Below, piece after piece: positions 1 through 7,807 of a stretch of 64,000 nucleotides of DNA. The stretch spans positions 372,001 to 436,000 of the forward strand of contig NZ_JAKLTS010000002.1 of NCBI RefSeq assembly GCF_022012445.1, read 5' to 3'. The translations under genes were made by a program, and so were the position numbers. Source of the DNA: Massilia sp. TS11 (GTDB lineage Bacteria; Pseudomonadota; Gammaproteobacteria; Burkholderiales; Burkholderiaceae_D). The first letter of the stretch is position 1. The number at the start of each line of letters is the position of its first letter. The notes beneath the pieces were generated by a model. It made no database searches and was not told the DNA's origin. It worked only from the letters and a program-made list of their open reading frames with translations.

Positions 1-1
1 G

Positions 2-469
2 ATCAACATCACTCTGCAGGGCCGCCACGACAGCTACCCGAAACGGCGCGGCATGACGCGCGTGCCCGAGCTGCTGGCCGCCGGGATCGAGGTCGCCTTC
101 GGTCACGACTGCGTGCTCGACCCCTGGTACAGCCTCGGGTCGGCCGACATGCTGGAGGTGGCGCACATGGGCCTGCACGTGGCGCAGATGACCAGCCAGG
201 CCGCGATGGCGCAGTGCTTCGCCCTGGTGACGGAAGCGCCGGCGCGCATCCTCGGTCTCGATGGCTATGGCATCGCGCCCGGCTGCTACGCCGACCTGGT
301 GCGCCTGGACGCGCCCAGCCCAATCGACGCGATCCGCCTGCGCGCCGCGCGCCGTCTGGTGCTGCGGCGCGGGCGCGTGCTGGCCGAGGCGGCGCCTGCG
401 CGCGTCACCCTGCACACCGATGGTGGTGTGCGCGATATCGACTTTCGGTTGTCGCCCGGGGCCGGCTGA
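2..469 (+). CDS. codA: Cytosine deaminase, C-terminal part (5' end outside window)
   Basis: Last 155 codons of an amidohydrolase open at the left edge of the window. The visible part matches the C-terminal half of E. coli CodA: it contains QGRHDSYPKRRGMTRV, then FGHDCVLDPWYSLGSADML, in which the Asp after GHD is the position of the metal-site aspartate in the family, and AHMGLHVAQM. CodA deaminates cytosine to uracil in the cytoplasm for pyrimidine salvage. The final ~40 residues form the usual small beta domain of metal-dependent hydrolases. Stop is TGA at 467-469. No transporter (codB) can be seen because the upstream side is cut off. A related aminohydrolase of unknown substrate cannot be fully excluded from the C-terminus alone, but the resemblance to CodA is close. 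Confidence 0.85.
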   Translation: MNITLQGRHDSYPKRRGMTRVPELLAAGIEVAFGHDCVLDPWYSLGSADMLEVAHMGLHVAQMTSQAAMAQCFALVTEAPARILGLDGYGIAPGCYADLVRLDAPSPIDAIRLRAARRLVLRRGRVLAEAAPARVTLHTDGGVRDIDFRLSPGAG

Positions 470-519
470 TGCTATGCTGGCCCTGGCTGAATTTAACCGG
501 TTTGAGCGAGGGTCTGCGC

Positions 520-1044
520 ATGAATTCTCTGGTGATCCGTCCGGCCCTGCCGGCTGACTTCCCCGCAATGTGGGACATCTTCCGCGACGTGGTCGCCGCC
601 GGCGACACCTACGCCTTTGACGTCGACACCCCGGCCGCCGTGGCCGAGGCCTACTGGTTCGGTCCCGGCATCCTCAGCTGCGTCATCGAGCACAAGGGCG
701 CCGTGGTCGGCATGTACAAGCTTTGTCAGAACGCCGTCGGGCGCGGCAACCACGTGGCCAATGCCTCCTTCATGGTCAGCCCGCGTGCGCGCGGCCTGGG
801 CATCGGGCGCCTGCTCGGCGAGCACTGTCTCGACGCGGCGCGCGAGGCCGGCTACCTCGCCATGCAGTTCAACTACGTGGTAAGCTCGAACGCGCCAGCC
901 GTCGCGCTCTGGGAGTCGCTGGGTTTTCAGGTGGTGGGAACGCTGCCGCTGGCCTTTCGCCATGCGCGCCGCGGCTATGTCGACGCGCTGGTCATGTACC
1001 GGACCTTGAGCGACCCGGCCAGCTGGCCGCCGCCCGAACACTAA
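520..1044 (+). CDS. GNAT-family N-acetyltransferase
   Basis: A 174-residue single-domain GNAT acetyltransferase that would transfer acetyl from acetyl-CoA to an amine; the substrate cannot be read from sequence. Motif A is visible as PRARGLGIGRLLGEHCLDAA (pyrophosphate-binding RxxGxG loop), followed by FNYVVSSNAPAVALWESLGF, the usual beta-bulge and helix that close the CoA site. The ATG at 520 is chosen because it has a GAGCGAGGG ribosome-binding sequence about 10 bases upstream and starts directly on the GNAT fold (MNSLVIRPALPADF). An upstream in-frame extension would overlap codA by 250 bases. The gene is followed after 7 bases by a second GNAT gene, so the two are probably co-transcribed. 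Confidence 0.85.
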   Translation: MNSLVIRPALPADFPAMWDIFRDVVAAGDTYAFDVDTPAAVAEAYWFGPGILSCVIEHKGAVVGMYKLCQNAVGRGNHVANASFMVSPRARGLGIGRLLGEHCLDAAREAGYLAMQFNYVVSSNAPAVALWESLGFQVVGTLPLAFRHARRGYVDALVMYRTLSDPASWPPPEH

Positions 1045-1051
1045 GGACGCA

Positions 1052-1564
1052 ATGAACATCATTGAGACCGCGCGCCTGCGCCTGCGCACCATCAACCTCG
1101 ACGACGCTCCCTTCTACCACGAACTGGTCAACGATCCGGCCTGGATCCGCCACATCGGCGACCGCAATATCCACACGCTGGAGGCCGCGCGCGAGGCGAT
1201 CGCCACCGGTCCCATGGCGGCCCACACCAAGCTCGGTTTCTCGCTCTACGTCTGCGAGCGCAAGGAAGACGGCGCGCCGCTCGGCCTGTGCGGCCTGATC
1301 AAGCGCGACACCCTGCCCGACGTCGACATCGGCTATGCCTTCCTGGCCGCCCACCGCGGCCACGGCTACGCGCGCGAAGCCGCCGAGGCGGTGCTGGCCT
1401 ATGCGCGCGACATCCTGCGCCTGCCGCGCCTGGCCGCGATCACCGGTCCCGATAACACCATCTCCAACGCCATGCTGCGCAGCCTGGGCTTCCAGTTTGT
1501 CGGCACCACGCGCCTGACGCCGGAACTGGCGCCGACCAATCTTTACCAATTGACCCTGAGCTGA
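1052..1564 (+). CDS. GNAT-family N-acetyltransferase, RimJ/RimL type
   Basis: A 170-residue acetyltransferase of the RimJ/RimL-like branch, which acetylates protein N-termini or small amines. It opens with ETARLRLRTINLDDAPFYHELVNDPAW, the typical start of this branch, and carries the acetyl-CoA loop in AHRGHGYAREAAEAVLAYA, followed by DNTISNAMLRSLGFQFVG. The ATG at 1052 follows the previous stop by 7 bases with a TAAGGA sequence as likely ribosome-binding site. It shares little sequence with the preceding GNAT protein, so the pair is not a recent duplication. The substrate is unknown. Confidence 0.85.
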   Translation: MNIIETARLRLRTINLDDAPFYHELVNDPAWIRHIGDRNIHTLEAAREAIATGPMAAHTKLGFSLYVCERKEDGAPLGLCGLIKRDTLPDVDIGYAFLAAHRGHGYAREAAEAVLAYARDILRLPRLAAITGPDNTISNAMLRSLGFQFVGTTRLTPELAPTNLYQLTLS

Positions 1565-1672
1565 TTACGGTCTTTCCCGAATCCGCTTTTGCATTCCCCG
1601 TCGTCGTGCGATAGTTGTCAATACGAACGAGTCATTGATAAATCGCAATGCATATAAAAACGGGAGACTGCG

Positions 1673-3349
1673 ATGGGTTTGTCTGATATGAAGATCGCCA
1701 CCCGGCTCGGTTTGCTCGGGATGGTGTTTGCCGCCGGGCTCGTGGTGATCGGCGGTACGGCTTACTTCAGCTTGAATAAAATGGCGGCCCAATCGGACGC
1801 GGCGGTACAGCGTTCCGAAGCCATGGGCGACCTGATCGATGCTGCGCGCAAGACGCAGGTCGATTTCAAAATCCAGGTCCAGGAGTGGAAGAATATTCTG
1901 CTGCGCGGGAATGACCCGGACCAGCTGGCCAAGTACACCAAGGCCTTCAACGAAAAAGGCGGCGAGGTCGCGCGCGAGCTGAAGGCGCTGCAGACGGCGA
2001 TGGCCAAAGTCGAGATCCAGTCGCCCTTGCCGGGCGAGGCCCTGGCCATGCATGCCGACTTGATGGGCAAGTATCTGGAGGCCGTCAAGCAGTACGACCC
2101 GGCCAACAAGGAAAGCTTCACGCTGGTGGACAAGCTGGTCAAGGGCATGGACCGCGCGCCGACCGAAAAGATCGACAAGATCGTCGACTTCATCAACGAG
2201 CGCGCCACCGCCCAGGCCAAGGCCGGCGAAACCGAGCGCGCGGCCATGCGCGACGCCGCCATCCAGCGCGGCCTGCTGGCGCTGGTGATCACGGCGGTGC
2301 TGGGCGCGCTGATCGTCCGTTCGATCACGCGTTCGATCACGCTGCCGCTGGCCGCCGCGGTCGAAGTGGCGCAGACGGTCGCCGCTGGCGATCTGTCGCA
2401 GGAAGTCAGCGTCGACACGCGCGACGAAGTGGGCGAGCTGATGACGGCCCTGAAGCGCATGCACGACGAGCTGGCCGCGATTGTCGGCAAGGTGCGCGCC
2501 GGGACCGATGCCATCGCCGTCGCCTCCGAGGAGGTGGCGCGCGGCAGCCAGGACCTGTCGGCCCGCACCGAGGAGCAGGCCAGTTCGCTCGAGGAGACCG
2601 CGTCCTCAATGGAGGAACTGACCGCCACCGTGAAACGCAATAGCGACAGCGCCAACGAGGCCAGCACCCTGGCCGGCCAGGCTTCGGTCGTCGCCGAGCG
2701 CGGCGGCAAGGCCGTGGCCGAAGTGGTCAGCACGATGGACTCGATCAATGAAGCTTCGCGCAAAATCGTCGACATCATCAGCGTCATCGACGGCATCGCC
2801 TTCCAGACCAATATCCTGGCCCTCAACGCGGCGGTGGAAGCCGCGCGCGCCGGCGAGCAGGGGCGCGGTTTTGCCGTGGTGGCGGGCGAGGTGCGCAATT
2901 TGGCCCAGCGCAGCGCCGCGGCCGCCAAGGAGATCAAGGCCCTGATCGGCGATTCGGTCGGCCGGGTCGATGCCGGCACCCGTCTGGTCGATCAGGCCGG
3001 GGCGACGATGAGCGAAGTGGTCGACAGCGTGCGCCGTGTGACCGCCATCATCAGCGAAATCGCGGACGCTTCGGGCGAGCAGAACGCCGGCATCGAGCAG
3101 ATCAACAGCGCCGTCGCGGCGATGGATTCGGTCACCCAGCAGAACGCCGCGCTGGTCGAGGAAGCAGCTGCGGCGGCCGAGTCGATGTCGCAGCAGGCGA
3201 GTGATCTGCAGCGCGCCGTGGCGGTCTTCAAGATCAGCCAGTCGCACCGGCCGGCGCCGGTGTTGCGCCGTCCGCCCGCCGCACCCGCGCTGCGCCGGCC
3301 CCAGCCCGCAGCCAGCACCACGGCCGACAGCGACTGGGAGCAGTTCTAG
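1673..3349 (+). CDS. Methyl-accepting chemotaxis protein with CheR/CheB tether
   Basis: A 558-residue transmembrane chemoreceptor. Order: TM1 (about residues 12-32), a periplasmic helical ligand domain of about 165 residues of four-helix-bundle type, TM2 (about 199-217), HAMP (about 218-270), and a long cytoplasmic coiled coil whose hairpin tip, around residues 370-415, reads [18 protein letters not shown] and [11 protein letters not shown]. This tip binds CheW and CheA. The C-terminus ends in DWEQF after a Pro/Ala-rich linker and fits the xWxxF pentapeptide that tethers CheR and CheB, so the receptor is probably abundant and adaptation-competent. The ATG at 1673 follows CGGGAGAC; a second ATG at 1688 is possible. 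The ligand is unknown. The stop overlaps the stop of the convergent GST gene by 4 bases. Confidence 0.93.
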   Translation: MGLSDMKIATRLGLLGMVFAAGLVVIGGTAYFSLNKMAAQSDAAVQRSEAMGDLIDAARKTQVDFKIQVQEWKNILLRGNDPDQLAKYTKAFNEKGGEVARELKALQTAMAKVEIQSPLPGEALAMHADLMGKYLEAVKQYDPANKESFTLVDKLVKGMDRAPTEKIDKIVDFINERATAQAKAGETERAAMRDAAIQRGLLALVITAVLGALIVRSITRSITLPLAAAVEVAQTVAAGDLSQEVSVDTRDEVGELMTALKRMHDELAAIVGKVRAGTDAIAVASEEVARGSQDLSARTEEQASSLEETASSMEELTATVKRNSDSANEASTLAGQASVVAERGGKAVAEVVSTMDSINEASRKIVDIISVIDGIAFQTNILALNAAVEAARAGEQGRGFAVVAGEVRNLAQRSAAAAKEIKALIGDSVGRVDAGTRLVDQAGATMSEVVDSVRRVTAIISEIADASGEQNAGIEQINSAVAAMDSVTQQNAALVEEAAAAAESMSQQASDLQRAVAVFKISQSHRPAPVLRRPPAAPALRRPQPAASTTADSDWEQF

Positions 3350-4020
3350 GCGCTGCGTCCGGCCAGCACGCCCAGTACCGACGGGCGCTGGCGTAGAAAG
3401 TCCAGCAGGCGCTGGGCGTAGTCAGGCCCGACCGCCTGCCGCACCGAGGGCCGCGCCGCCAGCGCGGCGCGCCAGGCCTGCACGCGCGCCAGGCCGCTGA
3501 ACACGCCGACGTCGGCGAGCCTGTCGAACACCTCGAAATAGCGGAAGGCGGGTGCGAAGGCGGCATCGACGATGCTGAAGGCGGCGCCGCCGAAATACGG
3601 GCCGGCGTCCAGTTCCTGTTCGAGCCGTTCGAAGCGCTGGCGCAGGGCCGCGCGCTGGGCTGCCAGCGCGCCCGCGTCGGCCGCGTTGTAGAAGGCGCCG
3701 ATCGTATCGAGCAGCTGGCTCGCATACGCCACCCAGGCGCGGTGGCGCGCGCGTTCGATCAGGTCGCGCGGGTGCAGGGCCGGCGCAAAGGCCTCGTCGA
3801 GGTAATCGACAATCGGGGCCGATTCAAACAGCACCGCCGCATCCACCTTCAGCAGCGGCACTTTCCCCAATGGCGACAGGGCGCGGAACCAGTCCGGCTT
3901 ATCGGCCAAATCGATGGTCGTGCGCGTGAACGGCAGGCCCTTCTCGGCCAGCACGATGGCGGCCCGCTGCACATACGGGCAGAGCGCGTGGCTCACCAGT
4001 TCCAGGCGCGGCTGGCTCAT
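3346..4020 (-). CDS. Glutathione S-transferase family protein
   Basis: A 224-residue soluble GST. The N-terminal thioredoxin-like domain (about 1-80) begins [29 protein letters not shown] is the active-site motif of the omega/beta-like bacterial GSTs that use a cysteine or serine. PLGKVPLLK with the cis-proline and ESAPIVDYL form the glutathione site. An all-helical C-terminal domain follows. It would catalyse glutathione-dependent reduction or conjugation. Its ATG overlaps the stop of the DoxX gene in an ATGA arrangement, so the two are translationally coupled and, with the divergent MarR gene, look like an electrophile or oxidant response unit. The stop overlaps the convergent chemoreceptor stop at 3346-3349. 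Confidence 0.88.
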   Translation of the reverse strand: MSQPRLELVSHALCPYVQRAAIVLAEKGLPFTRTTIDLADKPDWFRALSPLGKVPLLKVDAAVLFESAPIVDYLDEAFAPALHPRDLIERARHRAWVAYASQLLDTIGAFYNAADAGALAAQRAALRQRFERLEQELDAGPYFGGAAFSIVDAAFAPAFRYFEVFDRLADVGVFSGLARVQAWRAALAARPSVRQAVGPDYAQRLLDFLRQRPSVLGVLAGRSA

Positions 4021-4415
4021 GCCGTCTCCGCGCGCAGGGCGGCCTGGCCGTCGCCGGCCAGAATGTGCACGAGCGAGGCCACGGCCAGGAACAGCGGATA
4101 TTCCCAGCCGCCGCCGCTGGCCGAGAACACCCAGCCGTTCGGCAGATGGACCAGCAGGGCGCCGCCGAGGATGGGCAGCAGCAGCAGCGAGGCCAGGCGC
4201 GCATGCCAGCCCAGCACAATGGCGGCGCCGCCGGCCAGTTCGGCCGCAACGACCGGGTAGGCGAGCATGCCGGGCAGGCCGTGGGCATCGAAGAACTGGG
4301 CGGTGCCGGGCAGGGTGAACACCAGCACTTTGAGCAGGGCATGGGCGATCCACATCAGGCCGAGCGACAGGCGCAGCAGAGTGTGGGCGGCTTGGGGGTG
4401 CAGGGGCAGGGACAT
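4017..4415 (-). CDS. DoxX family membrane protein
   Basis: A 132-residue integral membrane protein of the DoxX/SURF4-like family with four predicted hydrophobic segments: LLRLSLGLMWIAHALLKVLVF, GMLAYPVVAAELAGGAAIVLG, ASLLLLPILGGALLV, and YPLFLAVASLVHILAG. DoxX relatives are linked to thiol or quinone redox chemistry, but the exact role of this one is unknown. The ATG at 4415 has an excellent AAGGAGAA ribosome-binding site. A much longer reading of the same frame starting inside the MarR gene is rejected. It is the first gene of the DoxX-GST pair and lies opposite marR across a 93-base region with two palindromic operators, so MarR repression is likely. Confidence 0.85.
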   Translation of the reverse strand: MSLPLHPQAAHTLLRLSLGLMWIAHALLKVLVFTLPGTAQFFDAHGLPGMLAYPVVAAELAGGAAIVLGWHARLASLLLLPILGGALLVHLPNGWVFSASGGGWEYPLFLAVASLVHILAGDGQAALRAETA

Positions 4416-4441
4416 GGGGTTCTCCTTAACGAAAAGAAAGT

Positions 4442-4457
4442 CGTTGCAAGTGCAACG
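4442..4457. promoter_or_regulatory. Palindromic operator 1, probable MarR site
   Basis: CGTTGCAAGTGCAACG is a perfect 7+7 inverted repeat around a 2-base centre. It lies between the divergent doxX and marR genes, 27 bases upstream of the doxX ATG. A second copy with the same core GTTGCA-N2-TGCAAC lies 39 bases away centre to centre, close to four helical turns. MarR dimers bind palindromes of this size, and the regulator is encoded next door. Confidence 0.7.
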
Positions 4458-4481
4458 ATATCCGCATCGTAGTTGAAGATC

Positions 4482-4495
4482 GTTGCAAATGCAAC
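4482..4495. promoter_or_regulatory. Palindromic operator 2, probable MarR site
   Basis: GTTGCAAATGCAAC is a perfect inverted repeat identical to operator 1 except for one centre base. It ends 13 bases before the marR ATG at 4509, so occupancy would block marR expression (autoregulation), while operator 1 sits over the doxX side. Confidence 0.7.
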
Positions 4496-4508
4496 TAAAA
4501 TCGCGATC

Positions 4509-4961
4509 ATGAAGACCGACCCGAAGACGCCAGGCTCCTGGCCCCTGTTCCTGACCGCCCATGCGGTGCTGACCGAGGCGATTGAAAAGCGCCTGGCCGC
4601 GGCCGCGCTGCCGCCCCTGAACTGGTACGACGTGCTGTGGGCGCTCGAACGCGCGCCCGGGCAGCGCCTGCGCATGCACGAACTGGCCGATTATGTGGTG
4701 TTGTCGCGTCCGAATCTGACGCGCCTGGTGGACCGGCTGGAGACGGCCGGTCTGCTGACGCGCGCGCCCGATCCCGATGACCGGCGCGGCGCCTTTGCGG
4801 TGCTGAGTGCGGCCGGCGCGGCCGAGCGCGCGCGCATGTGGCCCGTGTATGCGGAGGCCATCGACAGCCTGTACGACCGCCACGCCAGCGCGGACGAACA
4901 GGCGGTGCTGCGGCGCGTGTTCAAGCGCATGCTCGAGCATGCGCGCAGCGGCGCGGCTTAG
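4509..4961 (+). CDS. MarR family transcriptional regulator
   Basis: A 150-residue winged-helix regulator of the MarR family. The recognition region reads MHELADYVVLSRPNLTRLVDRLETAGLLTRAPDPDDRRGAFAVLSAAG; the DPDDRRG segment is the hallmark beta-wing of MarR proteins. N- and C-terminal helices form the dimer interface. The ATG at 4509 is preferred over an in-frame ATG at 4473 because the latter would place operator 2 inside the coding sequence. It has no conserved cysteine typical of OhrR-type sensors (none at all is visible), so the inducer is probably a small phenolic or similar ligand rather than peroxide. Divergent from doxX-GST, it probably represses both units. The stop overlaps the convergent glycosidase stop at 4958-4961. 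Confidence 0.88.
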   Translation: MKTDPKTPGSWPLFLTAHAVLTEAIEKRLAAAALPPLNWYDVLWALERAPGQRLRMHELADYVVLSRPNLTRLVDRLETAGLLTRAPDPDDRRGAFAVLSAAGAAERARMWPVYAEAIDSLYDRHASADEQAVLRRVFKRMLEHARSGAA

Positions 4962-7807
4962 CGGCGCAGCACGCGCACGCCGAACAGGTCGAAGCGGTTG
5001 GCCGGGCCGTCCACGCCGCCGGCATTGGTGAAGCTGGCGTTACTCTGCAGGTAGCTCATGTTGAAGTGCTCGCTCAGGCGCAGCTGATAGCGGCCCGGCG
5101 CCAGCTGCACTTCGAGCGGGGTGGAATACACGGGCGGCGTATGCGCCTGCAGCAGCGCGGCATGCGGCAGCTGCACCACCGCCTCGGCCACGCGCCGTCC
5201 GCTGGCGTCGAACACGCTCAGGCGCTTGACCCCATTGCTGATCCCCAGATTGATCTGGTTGGCCGCGTTGTGATAGCGGATCTGCAGCGCGTAGCGGCCG
5301 CCTTCCGTGATCTGCAGATCGCGCACCGTGAACTGGTCCTCGGGCGCGCCCCAGTCGCGGATCGCGGGCAGGTCGAAGCGGGGCCGCGCTGGCGCGACCG
5401 GGCGGCTGCTCTGCACGCGCGGGTCGCCGACATCGATCTCCTGCACGGCGCCGGTGCAGACAGGGCGGCTCGGATGGCTGCTGTTCTCGCCCACGCGCGC
5501 CTGCACGCTGTAGCAGGCGCCGGGGCCCGCGCTGCGGTCCTGCCAGCGGCCCGCCTTCAGACCAGCGGCCAGCAGGCGGCCATCGCGGTACACGTCCAGT
5601 TGGCCTTCGCCGGCCAGGTCGAGCGACACGCTGCGCCCGTTCCGCTGAAAGCCCTTGATGCGCGGCTCGGGCGGCGCAAACACGGCGGCATCCTCCTGGT
5701 AGGGATTGGCCGTCACCCGCCGGATCGCCTGTTCGCCCGCCCGCAAGGCGCCCAGCTGCAGCACGATCTGGTTATCCTCGGCCAGCGCCTCCCAGGCGAT
5801 GTGCGTGCCGGCCGGCTTGCCGTTCAGCGTGACGGCCTGCAGTGCGTAGTAGCCGGCGCCGGCGGCCGCTGGCGGCAGCTGCACGTGCAAATGGAGGGTT
5901 TTGCCGCGCAGGCGCAGGCCGTCCAGAAGGATGCTGTCCTGCTGGGCGAAGCGCTCGCGCCGCAGCTGGGCCGTGATGAAAGGATCGAGGTGCAGGCCAT
6001 CAGCCTGGACCTGCAGGCCAAAGATATTCTCGATCACCATGCCGGCATAGGCGCCCACCGACCAGAGCTGGCGGCGCGAATTGATCACCGGGCCAATCAG
6101 CTCCGGGTGCTGCTCGTCCAGCAGCAGCGGCTGGGCGCTCAGCCACTCGAGGTTTTCCATGTTCGACAGGTTCAGGGCCGCGCTGCGCACCAGGGTCGCA
6201 TAGGCCGCATCGGCCACGCTGACATTGCGGCCGAGCGCCGCCGCCTTCAAGCCGAACGCGGTCACGAAGGGCCAGATCGCACGGTTGTGGTAGACCGGCA
6301 CCCCGCGCTGCTGCGGATAGATCACCGGCGCGCCCATCGGCCCGTGCGGATAATGGGCCAGGATGCTGCGCGTTCGGGCCGGATCGGCCACGCCGCTCAG
6401 GATCGCCAGCGACTGCCCGAGCCAGTCGAATTTGCGCAGCGGGGCGCCGTCGAAATGGGGACCGGTCAGGCTGGCGTACAGGCCGTCGTCGGCGCGCCAG
6501 AAGCGGGTGTTGATGGCGGTCTTCAGGGCTGCGGCCCAGGCGCCGTAGCGGGCCGCGCGCACCGCGTCGCCTTGTTCGTGCGCGAGGCGCGCGGCCAGGC
6601 GCAGGGCCTGGTAGTGGGCCACATTGGTCGACAGCGATTTGGCGCTGGCCAGGCTGGCGATGTCCTCCACCACCCAGCTGGCATAGCTTTGTTCGCGCCA
6701 GTCGAGGAAGGACTGTTCGCCCGAATACAGGCCAGTGGCGGCGTCGAAGGCGGCGCCGCGGTCAGCCTCGATGGTGTGACTGAGGGCGGCCAGGGCGCGC
6801 CGCGCGAAGGCGCCGCGTTCGGCATCGGGCAGGCTGGCCAGCGCGGCTTCCGCACCGAAGGCCCAGCTTACCCGGTCGGTGCTGACCGGCCAGCTGCCGC
6901 CGCTGCCGGTGTCCTGCACGATCTGTTCGCCGTCCGGGCCCCAGCCCGTGCGAAAGCCGGACAATTTGAATTCCAGCGAGTTGCGCACGCGCTCGGGGTC
7001 GAGCATGGCCAGGCCGAGACGCGCGGCATAGGACAGGTCGCGCGTCCACACGTAATGCCATTTTTCGCCGGTCTCGAAACACGCGCAGTCGATGGCGGCG
7101 CCGCCTTTGTAATTGCCATCGCGGATCTGGGCAACGGAATTCTGGCGCATCTCGTGCATGGCCAGCGCGAACAGCGCGTCAAAGGCCAGATCGCCGCTGC
7201 GCAGGCGCGGCAGGGCGGCCGTTTCGCTATAGGTGGTGAAGGCGGGACCGGGGTCGCGCAGCGGCGCCGTGCTGCTGTGGGCATAGCTGCGCAGGGCGGC
7301 ATGCTGGTCGGGCGAGGAAAAGCGCGCCGTCTCGGTCTTGCCATCCCAGGTGGAAAAGCGCAGCTGCGCCATCGCGCCGTGGCCCGCGTGCGGGTCCTCG
7401 CTCTGAGTCGGCCCGCTGTCGCGCCGGACCACGCGCAGGCGCGGGGCCTGCGGGTCGCTGACATCGAGCTGAAAGCGGTAGGTGGCCGTGGCCTTGACGA
7501 ACAGGTAGTCGTGCGGACCGGGCTGCAGGCTCAGACGATAGTCGCGCTCCAGCGCCACGGCCTGGCTCTGCTGCGGATCGAGCACCCACTCGGCGCTCCA
7601 GTCGCTGCGTCCGAGCTTGAAGGCGTGGTAGCCGGGCGGGATCACGATATCGGCCTCGTACACGGCGCCGCCCTTGTAGTCGAGGCGGTTGTCGGTGCCC
7701 CAGCCATTGAAGGCGCCGCGGATATACATGTCCTGGGCCAGCGGGCCGGCCGCATGGGCCGCGCCCGACAATGCCAGCAGCAGGGCCAGCGTCTTAGTGG
7801 TACGCAT
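4958..7807 (-). CDS. Exported six-hairpin glycosidase with starch-associated N-terminal module
   Basis: A 949-residue secreted protein: Sec signal peptide (MRTTKTLALLLALSGAAHAA), then a beta-sandwich module with MYIRGAFNGWG and PPGYHAFKLGRSDWSAEW, like the X25/CBM48-type modules of pullulanases. An (alpha/alpha)6 barrel follows from about 170 to 650, with KWHYVWTRDLSYAARLG, GPDGEQIVQDTGSGGSWPVSTD and NRAIWPFVTAFGLKAA. Beta-rich C-terminal modules complete it. The barrel resembles GH15/GH63-like and MGH1-like glucosidases, but I cannot assign one CAZy family. It is the last gene of the glucose-transporter operon and overlaps the preceding debranching gene by 14 bases. The inferred role is release of glucose from maltodextrins or branched dextrins in the periplasm. 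The precise bond specificity is unknown. Confidence 0.75.
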   Translation of the reverse strand: MRTTKTLALLLALSGAAHAAGPLAQDMYIRGAFNGWGTDNRLDYKGGAVYEADIVIPPGYHAFKLGRSDWSAEWVLDPQQSQAVALERDYRLSLQPGPHDYLFVKATATYRFQLDVSDPQAPRLRVVRRDSGPTQSEDPHAGHGAMAQLRFSTWDGKTETARFSSPDQHAALRSYAHSSTAPLRDPGPAFTTYSETAALPRLRSGDLAFDALFALAMHEMRQNSVAQIRDGNYKGGAAIDCACFETGEKWHYVWTRDLSYAARLGLAMLDPERVRNSLEFKLSGFRTGWGPDGEQIVQDTGSGGSWPVSTDRVSWAFGAEAALASLPDAERGAFARRALAALSHTIEADRGAAFDAATGLYSGEQSFLDWREQSYASWVVEDIASLASAKSLSTNVAHYQALRLAARLAHEQGDAVRAARYGAWAAALKTAINTRFWRADDGLYASLTGPHFDGAPLRKFDWLGQSLAILSGVADPARTRSILAHYPHGPMGAPVIYPQQRGVPVYHNRAIWPFVTAFGLKAAALGRNVSVADAAYATLVRSAALNLSNMENLEWLSAQPLLLDEQHPELIGPVINSRRQLWSVGAYAGMVIENIFGLQVQADGLHLDPFITAQLRRERFAQQDSILLDGLRLRGKTLHLHVQLPPAAAGAGYYALQAVTLNGKPAGTHIAWEALAEDNQIVLQLGALRAGEQAIRRVTANPYQEDAAVFAPPEPRIKGFQRNGRSVSLDLAGEGQLDVYRDGRLLAAGLKAGRWQDRSAGPGACYSVQARVGENSSHPSRPVCTGAVQEIDVGDPRVQSSRPVAPARPRFDLPAIRDWGAPEDQFTVRDLQITEGGRYALQIRYHNAANQINLGISNGVKRLSVFDASGRRVAEAVVQLPHAALLQAHTPPVYSTPLEVQLAPGRYQLRLSEHFNMSYLQSNASFTNAGGVDGPANRFDLFGVRVLRR

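Noticed and set aside
214..519. An upstream extension of the first GNAT gene beginning inside codA.
   Set aside because: The extension is out of frame with the intact codA C-terminus, low-complexity in composition, and the GNAT fold and a ribosome-binding site both point to the ATG at 520.
1600..1672. A flagellar sigma-28 promoter before the chemoreceptor.
   Set aside because: Only a partial GATAA is present, and no matching -35 element lies at the right distance.
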